NCBI GenBank assembly: GCA_947259915.1
Contig: CAMYOC010000009.1
Span: forward strand, 1-46,899
Direction: 5' to 3'
DNA from: an uncultured Gammaproteobacteria bacterium
GTDB lineage: Bacteria; Pseudomonadota; Gammaproteobacteria; Steroidobacterales; XN24
DNA: 46,899 nucleotides
This document shows positions 1 through 7,321 of the stretch, piece after piece (within the stretch, counting starts at the first letter, position 1; each line of letters starts with the position of its first letter). Made by a program: the position numbers and the translations under genes. The notes beneath the pieces are model-generated. The model saw only the letters and a list, made by a program, of their open reading frames with translations, ran no database searches and was not told the origin of the DNA.

Positions 1-28
1 GGAAATAGGTAAACTGTCCCCGCATTTA
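1..28 (-). repeat. Family A half-site, reverse orientation
   Basis: Reads GGAAATAGGTAAACTGTCCC followed by CGCATTTA, the reverse complement of the family A core (GGGGACAGTTTACCTATTTC). It opens the window and lies about 180 bp from the next copy in the opposite orientation. Nothing recognisable is encoded between them. Confidence 0.8.
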
Positions 29-205
29 GACCCTTGTTTCAGAGCGGGGCCATATAAAGAAGGCCAGGTTTTTCAACCTTCTGCCCTCCATAGCTGAACG
101 GTACAGCGATGGTTGGTATTGGAAAATATACGAACGCACAGACTTTGAATATTGTCTTCTTGCCGCACTGCCTTGGCCAAATCGGTCAAGGTTGGCCAGG
201 AAGGT

Positions 206-290
206 AATTCCGGGGACAGTTTACCTATTTCGATTGACTGGACCGAGCGTCAACCATCAACAGGAAATAGGTGAACTGTCCCCGTATTTA
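206..290. repeat. Family A paired palindromic element
   Basis: A forward core (206-231) and a reverse core (262-290) face each other across about 30 bp. The spacer, read on the minus strand, contains GGTTGACGC followed by GGTCCAGTCAA, nearly the same as the spacer of the 1319-1529 cluster. It lies just downstream of the SDR gene stop. It can form a long hairpin and could act as a terminator, but its structure is that of a dispersed element. Confidence 0.8.
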
Positions 291-334
291 CTCACGCCTT
301 TTTCACAGAGGTCACCAGGCCGCGATTCCTCGGC

Positions 335-1294
335 TTACTCCGAAGTAGCCTCTCCAGAGAGGGCCTCATCCAACAGCTCAACTAACTGATCCCGGCTGTA
401 ACTGTAAGGGCCCCACTGGTTCAGCTGCACAAGTTCGTTGACCTTCGTACGAATGGTCAGCGCCTGTTCTTCCGCGTTGGGGACGACCACGTAGCGACGT
501 AACGGTTTGTCGTCGAACAGGGCGTGCATGAACGCTGCGGACACCTCGTCTGGTTCCTTGTAGGACAATTCACGCTCGGCAGTCGCTTCATAGGTCTTTT
601 TCATTTCCTCGGTCACTTCGCCACCCGCGGCTTCCAGTCGCTCAAGCCCGCGGGCGACGCTGCTGCGACGGATGTTCGACTTGTAGTTGCCGGGCTCGAC
701 GACGCTGACCGAAACGCCATGGGGTTCCATCTCCGCGGCGAGGCCATCCGTAAAAGCTTCGATCCAGTGTTTGCTGCCGGCATAGGCGCTGAATCCCGGG
801 AATGCGGAGATCGTGCCGGCAATCGATCCGGTGGTCACGACGCGGCCCTTGGACTCCATCACAAGCGGCGCGAACGCCTTTGTTGTGCGGTAGACGCCTT
901 CGACATTGACGGTATAGATGAACGTCTGATCCGCGACCGCCGTGTCGACAACCTGACCGCCTCCGCCGACGCCGGCATTGTTGACGAGCGCATACAGGCC
1001 GGTGCCCTTCTCCTCGATCATCTCGACGACCGCGTCGATCTGGTCCTGCCTGGTGACGTCGAGTCGTACGGCTGTGATGTTGTCGATCTCGTCCAGTTCC
1101 GCAAGATCTTTGTCCTTACGCGCGCCGGCGTAGACGTGATAGCCGTTCTCCGCCAGCGTTTCGGCGAGATTGCGGCCGATGCCGGTACTGGCGCCGGTAA
1201 TCAGGATAGGCCCGTGCTTGTCTGAAGCGACGGCGTACGGGGCCGCAAAAAAGACCAATGCGACGGTAACGACGATTTGGGCAAGTTTATTCAT
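335..1294 (-). CDS. Short-chain dehydrogenase/reductase (SDR) with Sec signal peptide
   Basis: Classical SDR of 319 residues. The Rossmann motif TGASTGIG is at about 33-40, NNAG at 105-108, the catalytic Ser at about 157 (TTGSIAG) and YAGSK with Tyr171 and Lys175. All catalytic residues are present, so NAD(P)-dependent oxidoreductase activity is expected; the substrate is unknown. The N-terminus is unusual for this family: a hydrophobic stretch (residues 5-23) ending AVA-SD looks like a cleavable signal peptide. I chose the ATG at 1294 because AGGTGA lies about 6 nt upstream; a GTG nine bases further out is also open. Three family A repeats lie directly upstream, within the likely promoter region. 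Confidence 0.85.
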   Translation of the reverse strand: MNKLAQIVVTVALVFFAAPYAVASDKHGPILITGASTGIGRNLAETLAENGYHVYAGARKDKDLAELDEIDNITAVRLDVTRQDQIDAVVEMIEEKGTGLYALVNNAGVGGGGQVVDTAVADQTFIYTVNVEGVYRTTKAFAPLVMESKGRVVTTGSIAGTISAFPGFSAYAGSKHWIEAFTDGLAAEMEPHGVSVSVVEPGNYKSNIRRSSVARGLERLEAAGGEVTEEMKKTYEATAERELSYKEPDEVSAAFMHALFDDKPLRRYVVVPNAEEQALTIRTKVNELVQLNQWGPYSYSRDQLVELLDEALSGEATSE

Positions 1295-1318
1295 GGCGGT
1301 CACCTGTTGTTCCTGCGG

Positions 1319-1529
1319 TAAATACGGGGACAGTTTACCTATTTCCTGGTGGGCAAATACGGGGACAGTTTACCTATTTCCTGGTGTCGCTAGACGGCTA
1401 AATACGGGGACAGTTTACCTATTTCCCATCGACGGTTGACGCGAGGTCCAATCAAAAGAAGTAGGTAAACTGTCCCCAGATTTACGCCCGGTCCAATCAA
1501 GAGAAATAGGTAAACTGTCACCGTATTTA
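1319..1529. repeat. Cluster of five family A half-sites
   Basis: Three forward copies of AAATACGGGGACAGTTTACC (1319-1346, 1354-1381, 1399-1426) are followed by two reverse copies (1457-1484, 1503-1529). The central spacer carries GGTTGACGCGAGGTCCAATC, and part of it (GGTCCAATCAA) recurs between the two reverse copies. The arrangement looks like a paired element whose two arms have been tandemly amplified. Confidence 0.85.
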
Positions 1530-1552
1530 CCGCACAGTCATTTCTAGAGCAT

Positions 1553-1585
1553 GCGGAAAAGGTGCCATGCGGAAAAGGTGTCAGG
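1553..1585 (+). repeat. Two partial family B half-sites in tandem
   Basis: GCGGAAAAGGTGCC and GCGGAAAAGGTGTCAGG follow each other directly. They match only the first 12-15 bases of the family B core and lack the opposing arm. A pseudogene fragment follows downstream. Confidence 0.6.
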
Positions 1586-1642
1586 TGAGGTGGTCAGGGT
1601 TTAGCGGACACACCCGATAGGGTCAAGAGTACCCGGAGGAAA

Positions 1643-1960
1643 GTGGGTCGCGAGATGGGCATGCGTCAGGGCTACATGCTGGAAGCAAACTATGGCTCTG
1701 GATACCGCGAGGCGCCGGGCTTTCTGGGGATCGGGGCCCAACCGCAGCTCGATCATCGCTACCTCAACGAAGACGTCGGCTACGGCCTGGTGTTCATGTC
1801 AAAGCTCGGCCAAAAGGTCGGTGTCGAGACGCCTGGTATGGACGCTGTTATCGACGTCGCCTCGATAGTGATGTCGCGCGACTACAAGGCCGAAGCGTTG
1901 CGAACGCCCGAATCGCTGGGCATAGCGGATCGCTCCGCCGAAGAGCTGGCAAACCTGTAG
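1643..1960 (+). pseudogene. C-terminal fragment of an opine (octopine/nopaline-type) dehydrogenase
   Basis: The 105-residue frame matches my recollection of the C-terminal helical domain of the NAD/NADP octopine/nopaline dehydrogenase family: RYLNEDVGYGLVFMSKLGQK, then TPGMDAVIDVAS, a conserved RDY and a terminal ESLGI. The N-terminal Rossmann domain, about 250 residues in full enzymes, is absent, so the fragment cannot be a functional dehydrogenase. A GGAGGA precedes a GTG at 1643, so a short peptide could still be made. The fragment follows repeats on its 5' side, consistent with a 5' deletion. Confidence 0.6.
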
Positions 1961-2012
1961 CGCCAGCATTCGTCAATGCCGTGGCCGGTGCCTGTTCATC
2001 TGTAGGTTTGGA

Positions 2013-2161
2013 GTGCCGGAGGTGACTATATAGACAGACCCGGCGGGCGTCGGCGCGGACACCTTGGCCGGCTCCCGCGTCGTCGAACTTTCTTGTACCG
2101 CATCGTCAACCGACTTCGAGCTCGACAGTCCGCCCGTTAGGCATAAAGTTACCACCGGCAC
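2013..2161. repeat. Family E inverted-repeat element, copy 1
   Basis: 149-bp element with terminal inverted repeats. The left end is GTGCCGGAGGTGACTATAT and the right end, reverse-complemented, is GTGCCGGTGGTAACTTTAT. The interior shares ATCGTCAACCGACTT with copy 2 at 4110-4259. It has no coding capacity of note, and I saw no clear target duplication. It looks like a MITE-like non-autonomous element. It lies just downstream of the subtilase gene. Confidence 0.75.
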
Positions 2162-2173
2162 CGTGTATGTGGA

Positions 2174-3976
2174 CTACCGGTTCTTCTTGCCCTTGCCGCC
2201 CTTCGTGGTGTCCGTCGTGTCGCCCGTATCGCCGGAGCCTGAGTCGCCGGAGCCCGTATCGCCGGAGCCTGAGTCGCCGGAACCGGAGTCGCCCGATCCC
2301 GTATCACCGGGGCCAGATTGCTCCTCGACCCAGACGTTGATCGACATCGGTTCGGCCAGGGTGTTAGGCCAGTCGTAGCCGTCGGTCCACATGTAGCCAT
2401 CCGTCCAGATGTAGCCGGTGCTCCAGGCGGTGTTGCCCGCACTGTCCTCGAAGTAACTGCCTTCGGTCCACTTGTGGGCATCCGTCCAGACATAACCGTC
2501 GGTCCAGATATAGCCGTCGGTCCAGATGTAGCCATCGGTCCAGACGTAGCCGTCGGTCCAGATGTAGCCTTCGAGGCCCATGAGGTAGTAGTTGCCGTTC
2601 TCGTCGCGATTAGCGCGACCGCCGAAGTGTTTACCGTTGAGGTCGGCGGTGACGTCGAGGCCACGGTTGGCACAATCGTAAGTATTGCCGTGTACCGCCG
2701 CGTAGGCGTTGACCATGCCGGCGCCCTGCTGGAAGACGCTGTAGGCCAGCGCGCCGTCAGCTGCGACAGCGGGCTGGGCCGCCGCGATCAGCTTGCACTT
2801 GACCTGGTCCGGCGTGAGGTAGGGCTCGGCCTCGAGCATGAGAGCCACCACACCACTGACAACTGCCGCCGACTGAGACGTCCCGGACATTTCGAAGGAG
2901 TTGTTCCCCAGGTAGTACTCGGGGTGCGCGTTGGACAGTACGTGTTCGCCTTTCATGATGCCGCGCACGTGGCCACCCGGGGCCACGAGTTCGGGCTTGA
3001 CGAAGCCTTCGTAGGTCGGGCCCGCCGCCGAGAAGGAAGCCAGCACGTCGTCGGTGGGATCTCCCGGCGTATGACTATCGGACATTGCGCCGACCGTGAT
3101 GACATAGGGGACGTTGCCCGGCACGCCGATTGTCATGGCGTCCGGCCCGGTGTTACCGGCCGACGCCACCACTACGATCCCGGCCTCCCAGGCCCGCATG
3201 ACCGCCTGATTCAGAGGGTCTGCCCAATAGAATGACTGGGGCGGGGCGCTGAACGACATATTGACGATGTCGATGCCGTAGGTGTCCTTGTTGGCCACGA
3301 GCCAGTCGATGCCACGGATCACATCCGCATAGGAGCCTCCCCCGTTTTCGTCGAACGCCCGGATCGCCACGAGCTGCGCATTCGGCGCGAGGCCATTGCT
3401 GAGACGGGGCTGCTTTGTCACCCCGCTGCTCAGGATGACTGAGCTCACGTGGGTCCCGTGACCGTTGGAATCGCTGGAGCCGTAGGGATCGAAGACGTCG
3501 GTACGCGCGTCGTAGTGACCCAGAATGCGCCAGTTGCTGTTCAAGTCGCGCGCCAGCCAGCCGCCCTCCCAGACGCCGGAGTCCAGCACGGCGACGGTCA
3601 CGCCCTGACCGGTGATGCCCTCATCGTGCAGACGGGCTGCACCGATAAGTGTTGGATAGTAGGTATCCGGCTGGGGCGTGCCGGCCACAGTAACCTGACG
3701 GTCGCCGCTGATCGTAATGCCGTCCAGACCGATCAGGTGCTCGTACTGGGCATCCGTGAGGCGCGCCGCCACCGCGTCGATGACCGCCAGCCGGTGCGTG
3801 ATTTCGGCGCCCGCGGCAAGAACCAGCGAGGCGGCGACGTCAGCATCGTCGGCCTGCACGATGTAGCTGGTGCCGGGTTCTCCCGGGTTTGGACCCGGTC
3901 CGCCGACGTCGACCCGGGTCGCTGAGCCGATCAGCAGCAGGGTCATGCAGAGGGGGAAGAGAGTTCGCCAGTTCAT
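2174..3976 (-). CDS. Secreted subtilisin-like serine protease (S8) with GY[IV]WTD repeats
   Basis: About 600 residues. The order is signal peptide (1-20), inhibitor-I9-like propeptide (about 37-97), then the S8 catalytic domain with Asp132 (VAVLDSGVW), His173 (NGHGTHV), oxyanion Asn275 (SAGNTGP) and Ser367 (SGTSQSA). All catalytic residues are intact. After about residue 468 there are roughly seven copies of a six-residue unit GY[IV]WTD (470-500 and 521-534). An Asp/Ser/Gly-rich tail (SGD/TGS units) and a basic end (KGGKGKKNR) follow. The tail resembles a low-complexity linker or Ca-binding stretch; its function is unknown. I preferred the ATG at 3976, which starts the signal peptide; a GTG at 4003 is an alternative. 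The gene is bracketed by two family E elements. Confidence 0.9.
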   Translation of the reverse strand: MNWRTLFPLCMTLLLIGSATRVDVGGPGPNPGEPGTSYIVQADDADVAASLVLAAGAEITHRLAVIDAVAARLTDAQYEHLIGLDGITISGDRQVTVAGTPQPDTYYPTLIGAARLHDEGITGQGVTVAVLDSGVWEGGWLARDLNSNWRILGHYDARTDVFDPYGSSDSNGHGTHVSSVILSSGVTKQPRLSNGLAPNAQLVAIRAFDENGGGSYADVIRGIDWLVANKDTYGIDIVNMSFSAPPQSFYWADPLNQAVMRAWEAGIVVVASAGNTGPDAMTIGVPGNVPYVITVGAMSDSHTPGDPTDDVLASFSAAGPTYEGFVKPELVAPGGHVRGIMKGEHVLSNAHPEYYLGNNSFEMSGTSQSAAVVSGVVALMLEAEPYLTPDQVKCKLIAAAQPAVAADGALAYSVFQQGAGMVNAYAAVHGNTYDCANRGLDVTADLNGKHFGGRANRDENGNYYLMGLEGYIWTDGYVWTDGYIWTDGYIWTDGYVWTDAHKWTEGSYFEDSAGNTAWSTGYIWTDGYMWTDGYDWPNTLAEPMSINVWVEEQSGPGDTGSGDSGSGDSGSGDTGSGDSGSGDTGDTTDTTKGGKGKKNR

Positions 3977-4109
3977 GTGCCCGTCCAGGTTGAAGCTATT
4001 CACGGGGACAGTCTGGCCCGAAGCCCGGAACGGGACGGTGATCGGCTTACATCGGGGGCAGGTGATTGTGTGACGGCCGTCACATAATCATGGCGTTAAA
4101 TGGCCAGGA

Positions 4110-4259
4110 GTGCCGGAGGTAACTATATAACTAAACCCGCCAGATGCCGGCCTGGATACCTTGGTGCGACGACCGCGTTCTCGATTCTCCTTGTCCCGGA
4201 TCGTCAACCGACTTAGGGCCCGCCAGGCCGGCCGATAGGCATAAAGTTACCTCCGGCAC
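4110..4259. repeat. Family E inverted-repeat element, copy 2
   Basis: 150-bp element in the same orientation as copy 1. Its ends are GTGCCGGAGGTAACTATAT and, reverse-complemented, GTGCCGGAGGTAACTTTAT: 19 bases with one mismatch. The interior shares TTGTCCCGGATCGTCAACCG-like sequence with copy 1. The two copies flank the subtilase gene. A family B repeat follows within a few bases. Confidence 0.8.
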
Positions 4260-4263
4260 CGTT

Positions 4264-4320
4264 GGAAAAGGTGTCAGGTCTATTTTTCTCCAGGGAAAAA
4301 TAAACCTTGCACCTTTTCAC
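4264..4320. repeat. Family B palindromic repeat
   Basis: GGAAAAGGTGTCAGGTCTAT and, after a short loop, AAATAAACCTTGCACCTTTT form the two arms. It abuts the family E element on its left side. Confidence 0.8.
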
Positions 4321-4436
4321 GCAAATTAAGTGGACGCCGGGACCCTATTGCATGCTGTGCTGCTCGCGATCTCCTGCGAGCAGCACAGCAAACCTGCCGG
4401 TCGCCTCCCGGATCTCAAATCGGAAGACAACGCCTG

Positions 4437-4820
4437 CTACTTCGTATCCTCGATTCTCCACAGCCGGTTTTCGCTGCATTCGGAGACATCCTCGAACAGT
4501 TCGTCAAGTTCCTCGCCTGCAGCGCTGTCCAACGCCTCTTTTGCCGCCGCCCAGGTCGTCAGATCCGGGTAGGTGTCGACGAAGATAAACTTCTCGCTGT
4601 TGCCGACCACGGACTCACCGACGCTGCTCTTGATGCCGCCGCCTTCCACATGATCGTTGACCCATTTCAGCCACTTGCTGTTGATGGCTTGTACATCTTC
4701 GATCTTCTTGTCGTCGTTAACCTCGCAGGTCCAGGTTTCGGCAATGCTATCGGCAGCGGCGATACCGCTCAGGCACAAGGTAACGAGCGCGACAAACGTC
4801 GCGGTTAATAGCTTCTTCAT
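4437..4820 (-). CDS. Small secreted protein of unknown function
   Basis: 127 residues. A clear Sec signal peptide ends near AAA-DS (residue 23-24). The mature part has two cysteines (CEV near 32 and SECS near 115) and aromatic/charged segments such as KWLKWVNDHV and KFIFVDTYPDL. The alternation of helices and strands is compatible with a dimeric alpha/beta-barrel (NIPSNAP/ABM-like) fold, but this is inference. I do not recognise a named family. The start ATG at 4820 begins MKKLLTATF, typical for an exported protein. It is a single gene with no evident operon partner. Confidence 0.75.
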   Translation of the reverse strand: MKKLLTATFVALVTLCLSGIAAADSIAETWTCEVNDDKKIEDVQAINSKWLKWVNDHVEGGGIKSSVGESVVGNSEKFIFVDTYPDLTTWAAAKEALDSAAGEELDELFEDVSECSENRLWRIEDTK

Positions 4821-4936
4821 GATGTCTCCCCAGTTCGGTTGTTTTGATTAGAGCGGGGGCAGTGTATTACACGCCGACGATTTGTGCTTGGCGGTCAGTC
4901 GCCGGGGTATCAGTTGTATTGGGAATGTCGTCAAAG

Positions 4937-5010
4937 ACGGGGACAGTTTACCTATTTCCTATTTCCGGTTGATGGCTGTGGAAATGGAGGAAATAGGTAA
5001 ACTGTCCCCG
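4937..5010. repeat. Family A paired palindromic element
   Basis: A complete two-arm unit. Forward CGGGGACAGTTTACCTATTT and reverse AAATAGGTAAACTGTCCCCG enclose an inner imperfect palindrome (ATTTCC GGTTGATGGCTGT GGAAAT). It lies about 35 bp from the left end of the insertion sequence. Confidence 0.85.
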
Positions 5011-5108
5011 TATTGGTGCTGTGCGCCAGTCCGCTAACGGCCATGTGGTTTGGCCCCAAGATTTCGGACCACCTAGTTAAGCGCGATAATGCGTTTGGGA
5101 GGTGGGAC

Positions 5109-5399
5109 ATGGCAAGACGAAAACGATTTAGTGCCGAGTTTAAGCGCCAGGCACTGAGGCGAGCGGCTGAGCCAGGGATGACGGATGCGCTGGTCTGCGA
5201 AGAGCTCGGCGTCAGCACACGACAGCTGCGACGATGGAAGGATGCGGTCAAGGAACACGGGGAGCAGGATGCGTTCCCGGGCCACGGCAAAGCGCGGGAT
5301 ACCGAGGTAGCGCGACTCCGGCACGAGCTCAAGAAGGTTACCGAGGAGCGGGATTTTTTAAGAGAAGCGGCCAGGTACTTCGCCAAGGAGTCGAAGTGA
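5109..5399 (+). CDS. IS3-family transposase OrfA
   Basis: 96 residues beginning MARRKRFSAEFKRQAL, with a transposase_8-type helix-turn-helix (about residues 8-45, including VCEELGVSTRQLRRWK). A leucine-rich coiled coil follows (about 60-85, RLRHELKKVTEERDFL). It binds the IS ends and provides the N-terminal part of the OrfAB transposase. GGGAGG precedes the ATG by 7 nt. Its stop overlaps a GTG in the orfB frame (GTGA at 5396-5399). Confidence 0.9.
   Translation: MARRKRFSAEFKRQALRRAAEPGMTDALVCEELGVSTRQLRRWKDAVKEHGEQDAFPGHGKARDTEVARLRHELKKVTEERDFLREAARYFAKESK
5354..5360 (+). promoter_or_regulatory. Programmed -1 frameshift heptamer T TTT TTA
   Basis: In the orfA frame the codons are GAT TTT TTA, giving the X XXY YYZ heptamer T TTT TTA, a known strong -1 slippery sequence. 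Slipping back one base continues in the orfB frame (next codon AAG at 5360). This gives a predicted OrfAB fusion of about 383 residues, the usual IS3 transposase size. Confidence 0.75.
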
Positions 5400-6259
5400 G
5401 ATACGCGTGTATCCATCGACGTCGCCGCCAGCACTCCATCAGGATGATGTGTCGACTGCTCAAGGTCTCTCGCAGCGGTTACTACGACTGGTGCTCACGG
5501 GCCGAGAGCACGCGTTCCCGGCGCAACCGTGAGCTGAGCTTGATGATCCGCCAGCTGCACCTCGAGAGTAACGGGGTGTACGGATCCCGCAAGATCCATC
5601 GGGAGCTGCTCCGCCAGGGCGAGGACTGCGGCCGCCACCGCGTCGCGCGTCTGATGCGCAAAGACATGCTCAAGGGCTGCCCCAAGCGGCGGTTTATCCG
5701 CCCGGTCAACACGCCCGAAACGCACCCGGTTGCTGACAACCTGATCAAGCGGGACTTCCGAGCGGACAAGCCGAACCAGCGTTGGGCCTCGGACATCACC
5801 CAGGTATGGACGCAGCAGGGCTGGCTGTACCTGTCGGTGGTGATGGACCTGTTCTCCCGACGGATCGTCGGCTGGGCCATGGATCGCGCCGTAGGTCGGC
5901 ATCTGGTCTGTGACGCACTGACGATGGCGCTCGGGTATCGCCAGCCCGAAGGCCCTCTTGTGCATCACTCGGATCGTGGCCCGCAGTTTACTAGCGACGA
6001 CTTCCGCGATATCTGCCGGGATAACGACATCGAGTGCAGCATGAGTGCCCGCGGCAGCTGCTACGACAATGCTGTCGTGGAGAGCTTCTTCGCGTCGCTG
6101 AAACGCGAGCGCTGCAACCGAATCAAGTACAAGACCCGGGAGCAAGCCAAGGCAGATATCTTTGATTACATCGAGCGATTCTACAATCGCAACCGGACCC
6201 ACTCGTACCTTGGTTACCTCAGTCCGGTACAGTACGAGAGACAGGCCGTGGGGACTTAA
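5396..6259 (+). CDS. IS3-family transposase OrfB (DDE integrase core)
   Basis: About 287 residues from the GTG that overlaps the orfA stop. It is more probably produced as a fusion through the frameshift at 5354-5360; the frame is open well upstream of 5396. It has an HTH_21-like segment (SRSGYYDWC, SNGVYGSRKIHREL) and an rve integrase core. The catalytic triad is Asp in WASDITQVW, Asp in HHSDRGPQF and Glu in NAVVESFF, 35 residues after the second Asp as expected for DDE. It catalyses excision and integration of the element. Confidence 0.9.
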   Translation: MRYACIHRRRRQHSIRMMCRLLKVSRSGYYDWCSRAESTRSRRNRELSLMIRQLHLESNGVYGSRKIHRELLRQGEDCGRHRVARLMRKDMLKGCPKRRFIRPVNTPETHPVADNLIKRDFRADKPNQRWASDITQVWTQQGWLYLSVVMDLFSRRIVGWAMDRAVGRHLVCDALTMALGYRQPEGPLVHHSDRGPQFTSDDFRDICRDNDIECSMSARGSCYDNAVVESFFASLKRERCNRIKYKTREQAKADIFDYIERFYNRNRTHSYLGYLSPVQYERQAVGT

Positions 6260-6438
6260 CCAACTGGTCCGATTTTATGGGGCCGAACCAAACGGCTAGA
6301 ATCGGACCATCAAACTGGTGGATTCCAGAATTAGAGAATTGTGCGAGCCGATACTCTCGGAGAGAAGAATTACATGATGTTGAGCCTCTCGCCGAAACTG
6401 GACCAGCCACAATTGGAAATTGCTGGCTGCTTACCGCC

Positions 6439-7224
6439 CTACAAATTAACCTGACGCAGTTGATCTGCGGGAGCCGGACAATGCTCTGTGGTTTCCCTCA
6501 TCTTTTTCAACCGCCACAAAAGCACCAGCCCCCAAACCAGCGCGATAGTACCGGCGAACAGCATGCCGGTGACCGCCTGTTCAACGTTCTCAAAGGTCTT
6601 GCTGACACTGCCGCCCTTGGCGGATAACGCGAAAGTGTCAAACACGGCATGGACTGCAATTGGCAACAAAATCGATACGTCACGGGCCCGTGCACCAGCG
6701 AAAATGAGACCCAGCGCGAAAGCAAAGTAGGCCTGAGAGAGAATCACTGCTGGATGGATTTCGGACCAAAGGCCTGCCAGATGCATCGCGCCAAATGAAC
6801 TGGCTGATACGAGTACCACGCCTCGCGGAGGCCACCGGCGAAACCAGTGAAAGACCAGGCCGCGGAACATCAATTCCTCAGAGATGGCAACAGCGACGCA
6901 GAATACGAGAATTTTTGCGGCGTCTGTAACACTGGGCGGGCTGGCAGGACCAAGCCACAGCAAACCGAGTAGCAGCGCCATCGGCCAATACAATGGAAGG
7001 GTGCGCCAGTTTACCTGCGCTGCCAGGCCAGCCTGCCGGCGAAGTCCCGTGGCCAGTACAGCGCCGAGTACCAGTATGGCAAGCACCCATTTGTTGACGA
7101 TGTAATAGTCAATCTCAGACGTGAGGCCCAGTAGAGGCCGCCATTCCGGCGCGAGCAGCGAGTACAAAAGGACCGATAGCATCATCAGGGCCAGAAATAT
7201 CAGGGGTTTGGTGTATTTAGTCAT
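6439..7224 (-). CDS. CPBP-family intramembrane metalloprotease
   Basis: 261 residues with about seven or eight membrane segments. The three CPBP (Abi/Rce1-like) motifs are present: SEELMFRG (Glu116, Glu117, Arg121), FGAMHL (His148) and HAVFD near residue 197. Members are intramembrane endopeptidases, some acting in prenyl-protein processing or peptide immunity. The gene is divergent from a TetR regulator with operators between them, so it is the likely regulated target. I see no strong ribosome-binding site before the ATG at 7224. Confidence 0.85.
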   Translation of the reverse strand: MTKYTKPLIFLALMMLSVLLYSLLAPEWRPLLGLTSEIDYYIVNKWVLAILVLGAVLATGLRRQAGLAAQVNWRTLPLYWPMALLLGLLWLGPASPPSVTDAAKILVFCVAVAISEELMFRGLVFHWFRRWPPRGVVLVSASSFGAMHLAGLWSEIHPAVILSQAYFAFALGLIFAGARARDVSILLPIAVHAVFDTFALSAKGGSVSKTFENVEQAVTGMLFAGTIALVWGLVLLWRLKKMRETTEHCPAPADQLRQVNL

Positions 7225-7241
7225 GTTCTGGACAGATCTAA

Positions 7242-7259
7242 TGTAAACGAGCGTTCACA
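7242..7259. promoter_or_regulatory. TetR-type operator 1
   Basis: TGTAAACGAGCGTTCACA: half-sites TGTAAAC and GTTCACA separated by 4 bp, near-perfect dyad. It lies 18 bp upstream of the CPBP protease start and has the same half-sites as the second copy at 7280. Confidence 0.75.
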
Positions 7260-7282
7260 ATATCAGATGATTGTGCTATTGT
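7254..7282 (+). promoter_or_regulatory. Candidate sigma-70 promoter for the tetR gene
   Basis: TTCACA (7254-7259) and TATTGT (7277-7282) are separated by 17 bp and point toward the TetR gene. The -35 box lies in operator 1 and the -10 box reaches operator 2, consistent with autorepression. This is a prediction from sequence only. Confidence 0.4.
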
Positions 7283-7297
7283 AAACACATGTTCACA
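7280..7297. promoter_or_regulatory. TetR-type operator 2
   Basis: TGTAAACACATGTTCACA: the same half-sites and 4-bp spacer as operator 1, centred 38 bp away and 24 bp upstream of the TetR start. Confidence 0.75.
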
Positions 7298-7321
7298 TAA
7301 GTAGCGGCTTGTTCCCTGAAA

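Larger units (their letters stand above)
5046..6290 (+). mobile_element. IS3-family insertion sequence, about 1245 bp
   Basis: The ends form imperfect inverted repeats beginning TGGTTTGGCCCC at 5046 and, reverse-complemented, TGGTTCGGCCCC at 6290. They are followed by further matching (TCGGACCA and GTTAAG). Inside are orfA (helix-turn-helix) and orfB (DDE integrase) in the -1 relation typical of IS3 elements. Both frames appear intact, so the element may be active. No unambiguous target duplication is visible: AACGG occurs near both ends but does not abut the left repeat. Just outside the right end (about 6297-6322), AATCGGACCATCAAACTGG resembles an IS end and may be the remnant of another copy. 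Confidence 0.9.

Noticed and set aside
192..389. 65-codon frame at the left end of the window
   Set aside because: It runs through two family A repeats and into the 3' end of the SDR gene on the other strand; no independent coding signal.
1319..1529. CRISPR-like array (five regularly repeated units)
   Set aside because: Units occur in both orientations, spacers are only 7-30 bp and partly shared with other loci, and there are no cas genes.
4144..4329. 61-codon frame within the family E element
   Set aside because: It spans the element end and the following family B repeat and is not conserved in copy 1, so not a gene.
5036..6295. AACGG at both sides of the IS as target-site duplication
   Set aside because: The left copy (5036-5040) is separated from the inverted repeat by five bases, so the ends do not fit a simple duplication.
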